A stretch of 64,000 nucleotides of DNA. Origin: Prinsepia uniflora. Lineage: Eukaryota > Streptophyta > Magnoliopsida > Rosales > Rosaceae. The translations under genes were made by a program, and so were the position numbers. Under the pieces are notes generated by a model. That model did not search any database. It saw only the letters and a list, made by a program, of their open reading frames with translations, and was not told the origin of the DNA. Within the stretch, counting starts at the first letter, position 1. Each line of letters starts with the position of its first letter. Below are positions 57,234 through 64,000 of this stretch, piece by piece. The stretch is taken from assembly GCA_032719365.1 (NCBI GenBank), contig CM064873.1, positions 4,250,501 to 4,314,500 on the forward strand, read 5' to 3'.

Positions 57234-58088
57234 ATGCCTCCGAGTCGTGCGTCCCGTACACGGTCTGAAGATGGGAGGGGCGAGAGTAGTGTTAGTAAAG
57301 GCCCAGATATTGAGCGAGCTCGACGGTTGGGAGCCACTGTGTTTCGTGGTGATTCGGGACCGGATGGTGCCGAAGATTGGCTTACACGATTGGAGAGGAT
57401 TTTTGAGGTTATGATATGTCCCCTGGAGGACATGGTACCCTTAGCCACTTTTCTCTTGGATGGCTATGCTTATAGGTGGTGGCATAGTTTACAGTTGACT
57501 GGCTGGGATGCCCGTACCTTGGCATGGGATGCATTCCGAGAGCGATTTTTGGATCAGTTTTATCCTCGCTCATTTCGGAACGCTAAAGAGGTTGAGTTTC
57601 TCCAATTGCAGCAAGGGAATCGGTCAGTGGTCGATTATGAACAGCAATTTTTGCACTTATCAAGTTTCGCTCCTCTGTATGTGGCTACTGAGGAGGATAA
57701 GTGTCGAAGGTTTGAGCAGGGATTGAGGAATGAGTTACGAGGTGCTGTAACTGTTGGCTCGTATTCTACCCTGAGGGAATTATCGGATGCTGCTATCCGA
57801 GTGGAGGCTACTATTTTACCTGTGCCAGAACAATCTTTGGGCTCTAGACGACGCCGAGAGCGTCAGGATACTGAACAGATGAGTCAGGAAACAACGAAGC
57901 GAGTTAGCCTTCATAATCTTGTGTCGCAATCCTCGGTGGGCATTCATACGGGTGGAACTTCAACCCAGTCGATAAGTAAGCGGCGTGGTGGGGCAAGTCG
58001 CCTCAGCACTGCCACTTGTCACTTTTGTAGGAAACTTGGACATTTACGAAGGAACTGCCCCGATCGACTTGACCGTAGGTCGGAATAA
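57234..58088 (+). CDS. Gag polyprotein (284 aa) of gag-only element copy 2
   Basis: Same length, start and stop as the Gag at 21655-22509. I count about nine substitutions, nearly all in the C-terminal linker and knuckle region: V to L in the ATIVPVPE segment, P to S and G to R in the QPLGSG segment, V to I and S to T near GVHSG, T to I in TQSTS, and N to K in the knuckle (CHFCRKLGH). The gag domain and the C-x2-C-x4-H-x4-C knuckle (262-275) are intact. The changes avoid the core domain, which suggests selection for Gag function, though the numbers are small. No protease or polymerase follows. Confidence 0.92.
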   Translation: MPPSRASRTRSEDGRGESSVSKGPDIERARRLGATVFRGDSGPDGAEDWLTRLERIFEVMICPLEDMVPLATFLLDGYAYRWWHSLQLTGWDARTLAWDAFRERFLDQFYPRSFRNAKEVEFLQLQQGNRSVVDYEQQFLHLSSFAPLYVATEEDKCRRFEQGLRNELRGAVTVGSYSTLRELSDAAIRVEATILPVPEQSLGSRRRRERQDTEQMSQETTKRVSLHNLVSQSSVGIHTGGTSTQSISKRRGGASRLSTATCHFCRKLGHLRRNCPDRLDRRSE

Positions 58089-59919
58089 TCGTATTGATAC
58101 ATGTTTTCGTGATACCTTGTAAATGGTTTGTATTGTCCATTTGTGTTGTAATATTGTATCATGTGTTTTGGGTGTGTCGGACTAGTGTGGGTCTGGATGG
58201 TTGTTTTTGTTCACAGTTTGGTTTGTAGATGGGCGTGTTGGGCCCGGAATAAACTTGACCCGGGGATGACTATTGGTGTTATTGTTTTGGGATCATCCTT
58301 GGTTTTCCCTAGGTGGATCGGGTTTGTGATGTCATGGACATTGGGCATTGTGACGATCTAGGATCGTGATGTTCATGGCCAGCTGACGTAGTGATGGATC
58401 TGGACCGTGATCCTGATGATCCAGTTGGGTAGAGAGTTTGTCACTCTTACTCCGGTATGTGAATCGTAAATGACGGGACTGAACTTCTTTTCGAAGTGGG
58501 GCCCTTTGTGGTATATTACACGAGTGAGTAGGTTTCTGAAGTAATTGAATTTTGTCAACCTTAACCGTGTAGTTGTTGGATTGGCTTCCTTATGAAGTCA
58601 ACCGAGTATAATAAATGGGTAACTGATAGGTTCGGTTTTGGTGTGTCCGAGTGGACGTGAACGAGATTTCGGGTTTTGGAATCGAATTTCTGGGTGACGA
58701 TTCAGGATTCGATTTTAGAACTTGAAAGTGGAATACTGGATTTGGGTGCGGAATGATTATTCCAAATGCTAGCTTACGGAATAATGATTTCGGATTCGGA
58801 TTTGGACATGAATTAAAAATGTGATGTATGGGTTCGGATTCGGGATTTCGTACGAAATTGCGGATTCGAATAACTAGTTGATGGGTGGAGTTTCGATTTG
58901 TCTCTTGCTGGTTTGGGCAAATGGACTCCATTATTTGAACATGTTTGGCTATGACCTAGGTGGTTGTAGTCTTGTCAATAGATAGATGTATGTACCTTGT
59001 TTATGGTTTGGGGTACGATACTTTGCAGACTTGTGGTGTCGGGTGACGATATACGGATTATACCAGTAGTACGTTGGTGAACGTGTTAGTAGTCGGCTTA
59101 ATCCTGATACCATTGGATGGGTTGTGAACGTGAACTGGACATTGAACACGATGCACTGGGCAGATTGATTCTGATGATTGCAGTGATTGTTTGAGCAGGT
59201 GCTCTGAGCCATGGTTGGCTAGTATAACTCTAGTGTTGAGTTGTGTGATCACTGCTATGCTGGTGTTCAATGTGTTCCAGTTACACCGTCTGTTTGAGTG
59301 TGATGACGGTATGCATATACTCAGGATGAGTGAGTTGGTGGTTAGTGTGACCGCAAGTTGCTTTGCGGCGAAATGTTACCTTGTCGTGACCTTACCAGCA
59401 TCTGGGATCACTGAGGGGGTGACAGTTGTGGATACTGCTGTTGATATTTGTCGCAGGATTGAGTTTGCCCTGCGAGGGGAGATCGTGTTGTTGATCTTGT
59501 GCTACATTGACGGACGTGGTGGTTTGATGTGTTGTCACTGATTTGTTACTGATTGGCGCTTTACTAGGGTGGTAAAGCTTGGTGGTGACAGTTTGGCTTG
59601 TGGTGTTAGCATGGACTGACAAGTGAGTTTTGGTGACTCTCTATGAGAGCGGATGTTAGGGCACATTAGTGACTACGTGGGGCCGTCAGGCTGAAGGAGT
59701 CAGCTTAGTGACGACATTGCCAATTTCTGGTGATTCATTTTCACTCGGGGTGGTCGAGTGTAGTCAGTACGACGTGCATCTGTGATGTGACGTCTGAGTG
59801 CAGACGAGTTCTGCATTGGCTAGTGGGTGTACAGGTGTACACGTGTTGAGAGGCCCATTTGTTTTCCACGAGGTGGATGTGGAATACAAGTAGTTGGAAT
59901 TTCGGGGACGAAATTCTTT
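58089..59919 (+). other. Non-coding interior of gag-only element copy 2
   Basis: It matches 22510-24349 with scattered substitutions and a small deletion near 58870 (TTGGAATTGG missing). No polymerase similarity was seen. Confidence 0.7.
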
Positions 59920-59932
59920 AAGGAGGGAAGGT
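59920..59932 (+). other. Polypurine tract, copy 2
   Basis: AAGGAGGGAAGGT directly before the 3' LTR start. Confidence 0.88.
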
Positions 59933-62900
59933 TGTAATGACCCGTCCCGAATATCGGGATTGAATATTAATTAATCATGATTTAGAATGACTAATCGGGG
60001 ATTAGTTGAGTGAAATCGGACGAAACGTGCAAAATGACCGTTTTGCCCCTAGCGTGGGCAAAATGTTGACTTTTAGTTCGGGCGGTCAAATGGACTTTGG
60101 CCGATGACTGTGACGTAGTTCGGGACGTTACGAGTTCATAGACAGGTGGCACGTTCGATTCCGACATTCGAGGTGAAAGTTATGATGTTCGATAGATGAG
60201 GGGTATTTTGGTAATTTGGCATATTAGGGGCCAAATGTTGACTTTTTGATCGGGAGGTCCGATGGACGAGGGCCAAGGACCGTTACGTAGGTCTCGTCGA
60301 TACGAATCCAACGACAGGCGGCATGCCGAAATCGGAGATTCGACGACGAAGTTATGGTCACGGAATCGGACTCGATTAACCGAACGAACCGGGATTAAAA
60401 TAATATTTTAATATGAACAGTACCCGGTGACTGTACACATTCGGATGAGTGACAAGTGTCACCCATCCCCTGAAATCTGGTCCATGTTTCCCTCCCAACA
60501 CCATCATTACAACACCATCATTTATCCTTCATCATTTCCTCCATTTTCTCCTTAATTTTCTCCTTCTTTGTTCTTCTTACCCGTGAGCATTGAGCAGCAG
60601 AATTGGAGAGTGTTTGCTGCCATTCCTAACTGGTTTTGAGGGCAAAATCGAGTGTTTGTTGAGACTAACTCAACTGGGTAAACACGGGAGGTTGAGAGTG
60701 GCTAAAAACTAGGAATTCGAAATTGGGTTTTTGGGAGGAAAAATCAAATTGGATGAATTGAGCCTTGTTGATCGAAATTGGGTTCAGTTTCTGTCTTCTG
60801 GGATTACTACGATCCATTTTGTAGAAGGAACTAAGTGGAATTGAGGTCGAATTGAGGTAGAACTGAGGGAGGAAACTTTCAGAAATCTCGAGGTTGAGTC
60901 GAGGGAATTGAGGCTTTGATTGACGAAATTGATGTGGGGATTGTGTTCCTGAAGATCCCACGATGCTTCTGGGTTCACCAATTGAAGGGAAACACTGGAG
61001 ATTGATGAAGCTCCATGGATGCACAGTGTACGGATGTTCGAGTTTGAGTCGTGGCGTTTGAGCCACGAATTGATGCAATTGAGTTGGGCAAAATACTTAC
61101 CTGAGTCCATTGAAGCTTACTGGTGAATCAATTGAACGAAATCAAGAAGCTTTGATGGTTTTCGAAGGATGAACAGTGGACGGATGTTCTTCGATTGATC
61201 ATCTGTGATCGTGAGGTTAGAGGTAATGTTGCTTGTAATTAAGTCCACAGAACCCTAATTAGACTTGAATCGAAACTGACTGAATGTTCAATTGGTGGAA
61301 TCAATGTCGAATTGACAGAAAACAAACCGGGTCGCCTCGCGGGTTAAATGGCCCATTTTACAGACAAACGGGTTGGGACGGTGACACTGTAGTAGGCGCG
61401 TGGATTTCACGCGCAGCCACTCACGGCGGCGCGTGGGGGCGCGTCCGGCCTAGTCTCAAGGTGAGGTCAACATGACTTTTGATCCTCTCAGTGTAACGAA
61501 CATTTTGACGTTGATTTCGGTGAAATCGGATATTGTTTCGATAATGTTCCGCGTATCCGAAGTTTTGTATTACGTTAAAAATACGTATTTAAATCCCGGA
61601 AAAATTGGGGAAAATTATATGATATATTTTGAGATGTTAGTAACCCTCTATAATGATTTTGGACAAGAGTTGTGATTTCCAGATTTTACGGAAAAACGTG
61701 CAGCTCGGAAACGGACCGTTTTGGACGGTGTGTGTGAGTGGACTTTGTTTTCTAACCGTGATGCATGCATATATGATTTAAATGCCTTATTATATGATTT
61801 TATATGCTTGGGCATGATTTGTGTTTCAATCCGGTAATTTCTCGGTTTTATGATTATTATATTATTATTTTGGGCGATTCTCGAGAAATTACGAAATTTG
61901 GTAAAAATAATGTTTGGACTTGGTTTATGAGTCCGGGATTGAAATTGATTGAAAATAATGTTTGGACTCGGATTATTGAGTCATGGATTGAAAGATGATG
62001 TGGTGACTCGGGAATGAGTCGAGGGTCAATTTTGTGGATTTGTGTGAAAATGGCAACGGAGGTTGCAACGCAAGGATTTGCGTGATAATGATATGTTGGG
62101 CATGATAACCCAAGTGAATAGTGATTTTGACTCGGTTTTGGAGTCACTTGTGAATCTGATGAAATTAATGATTTTTGTGATTTTATGATTATTTTAATCA
62201 GTCCTTTCGGGCACGTTTTACGAGGTACGTACAAATGATGTTTTGGGCTAGGCCCGGAGTCTAAATGATTTCTAAAATGATGTTTTGACTTGGTTGGTGA
62301 GTCAATGATGATTTCCGGATTATTCTATTGATTTAAATGTGATTTTAACGGTTTATGTGTAAAAGGTATTTTGGGCTTGAGACCCAGTTGAGAATGACCT
62401 TGACTTGGTATGAAGTCAAGATTTGATTGAAATGTTTTGGGATGTAATTCCCGGGATGGTTTTCATTGTGATTGTGATATTCCCAGACGGTCGGTGCTTG
62501 GGGGATTACCCAGACGACCGGAGCTTGGGGGATGTGATTGTAGGATCGGGAGTTGATCCTATGGTAGTCAGCTTCTCGGATGATACTGAGCCTGGATGTA
62601 CCACTCGGAGGTGTCTGATCCTGGGGATGTGTTCGCCCAGAGGTGACTGAGCCCGAGGGGGTTGAGCCCAGAGGTGTTTATTCCCGAGAGAGTGACTGGA
62701 TATTGGCCTACGCGTAGTGCAGCACTTGTGAGTAGTACAGTTTGATTGATTGTGCACTTGTGAGTAGTGCAGATGTGATTGGTGATATTTTATGCACTCG
62801 TGAGTAGTGCGGATTGATTGGATTGATATATTTATTGTGCACTGGTAAGTAATGCTGATTGGTATTGATTGTGATGATGTACTGGTATTGAGTACGGGTT

Positions 62901-63337
62901 TTTGGTCCTTGTGGCCAGGTGATTATGTTTTCACATGTTTTGGCCTGAGAGCCGGGATTTGATGTTTTATAACATGAACTAATTTGGTGAACATGAGTGT
63001 TATGGACCATGGGAAAATATGTTTTAATTTTATCGGTCACTCATGTTTTACGATATGCATGCAAGTTTGTGAAAACTGGAGGGTAAGATTGTATTTTGAT
63101 AAATGTTTTTATAAGAGGTCATTTTTGTCCACTCACACCATTTTCTGTTTTGTGACCCTCCAGGCCGTGGTACGACGTTCGGGACTGATCGTGAGGCAGT
63201 GACAGCAGCAGAAATCCGCGCAAACATCCCTTGTCTGGCAAGCACTGAAGGGGAGTTTCGGACCTTTAGTTGACTTGTCAGACGGGAGCAGGACCGGGTA
63301 CGGTTTTTTTGACGTCCAGTTGGGACGGGTCCTGTCA
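59933..63337 (+). repeat. 3' LTR of gag-only element copy 2 (3405 bp)
   Basis: Equal in length to the 5' LTR and followed by TTCTC. Confidence 0.95.
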
Positions 63338-64000
63338 TTCTCAAAGTCTCACCACTCCCAAAACCTTACTAAAAACTCCCTAGCAACCTTATTAACTTAA
63401 ACCAAACGTCCAAAACCTCCCATAACAAACGAAATCGAAATTGAATTGAAAATGGTTAAAACCGATTACCTCGTGCTATTTTTCTCCTCCGCCGCCCACG
63501 GCGGCTCTTCCTGGCAGCCACCACGTCCTCAGCTCCTCCTTCTCACTCTCTGGGCCGCTCAGTGAAGGTGACAGGTTAAGGGTTTGGGTTTGGATGAATG
63601 AAAATGGTGATCGAGTTTGGTTTGAAGGGAGGAGAATGAATGATCGATAAAGGTCGGAGATGCATGAATAAATGAGGTTGGCCAGTGGATGGGTGACAAG
63701 TGTCACTCATCCATTGGGCTCCATAAAATATCTGGGCCCCATTAAAGTCCAAAAGTGTAACCGTCTCGTAATTCGTGCAATAGTATCCTTGAACTTTCGT
63801 GAACCGTAACTTCGCCGTCGAACGTCCAAATTCGACGTGCCGCCTGTCTACGGATTCGTATCGTCCTTATCTACGTAATGGTCCTTGGCCCTGGGCCATC
63901 GGACATCCCGGTCAAAAAGTCAACATTTGACCCCTTTTAACCAAAATTACCAAAATGCCCTTAAACATCCGAACGTCATAACTTCCTCCTCGAACGTCGG
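63338..64000 (-). mobile_element. Partial older LTR, right piece, cut by window end
   Basis: It continues the LTR broken at 53784. It matches 51760-52408 and 1360-2010 (CTCCCTAGCAACC, GGGTGACAAGTGTCACTCATCC, GTCTACGGATTCGTATCGTC). The LTR end would lie just beyond the window. Confidence 0.8.

Larger units (their letters stand above)
53785..63337 (+). mobile_element. Complete gag-only LTR retrotransposon (TR-GAG type), copy 2
   Basis: 5' LTR 53785-57189 and 3' LTR 59933-63337 are each 3405 bp. TTCTC duplications lie at 53780-53784 and 63338-63342. The layout equals copy 1: initiator-Met primer site, 284-aa Gag, non-coding interior, polypurine tract. About five LTR-LTR differences were noticed (near 54366, 55205, 55253, 55516 and 56197 against their partners), so it is recent but probably older than copy 1. 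It sits inside an older LTR of the same superfamily. Confidence 0.95.

Overview
This window is nuclear DNA from a flowering plant, most likely a eudicot. The signs are an intron-bearing ZIP-family metal transporter gene, a nuclear-type tRNA gene without an encoded CCA, a Cassandra TRIM carrying 5S rRNA-like sequence, an L1-type LINE with plant RNase H and zf-RVT regions, and several families of LTR retrotransposons. Rosaceae is a guess from the general look of the LTR families; nothing in the sequence proves it. No prokaryotic feature was seen (no operon, CRISPR array or origin).

Layout. 1-2196: minus-strand LTR cut by the window edge. 2640-3390: hAT transposase relic and a direct duplication. 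3600-5420: the only intact host protein gene, a two-exon ZIP transporter (357 aa). 7670-28239: an about 1.9 kb hAT-like element (8-bp target duplication) blown open by two younger insertions. These are a 9.1 kb non-coding LARD on the minus strand (8949-18071, tRNA-Asp primer site) and a 9.6 kb gag-only LTR element on the plus strand (18209-27764, tRNA-iMet primer site). 28248-34683: an AT-rich low-density stretch with a purine permease (PUP) pseudogene fragment, a tRNA-Ile(UAU) gene, a 22-bp minisatellite, a RING-H2 relic that has lost two metal ligands, an insertion with a 10-bp target duplication, and a palindromic MITE. 34684-37465 and 37800-40720: two solo LTRs with perfect 5-bp target duplications. 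37611-43488: a decayed L1-type LINE split by the second solo LTR and two Cassandra copies. 43489-64000: a pile of related LTRs on the minus strand, into which a second gag-only element (53785-63337, plus strand) has inserted.

At least eight LTR blocks belong to one broad superfamily with LTRs of about 2.8-3.4 kb, recognised by shared terminal text (TGTAA(T/C)GACCCG... to ...GGGTCCTGTCA) and by shared internal motifs. The two complete copies encode only a 284-aa Gag with a CCHC knuckle and no protease, reverse transcriptase or integrase, so they must borrow enzymes from another element (TR-GAG type). Their LTR pairs are almost identical, so both insertions are recent; the minus-strand relatives are older solo LTRs or recombined remnants.

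The most unusual signal is a dense array of short stem-loops inside these long LTRs. Adjacent hairpins, and the matching arrays of other subfamilies, have different stem sequences but keep their pairing. That looks like compensatory evolution of a structured RNA region. One solo LTR also carries a compact array of ACGT-core palindromes, including three TGACGTCA sites spaced exactly 11 bp apart.
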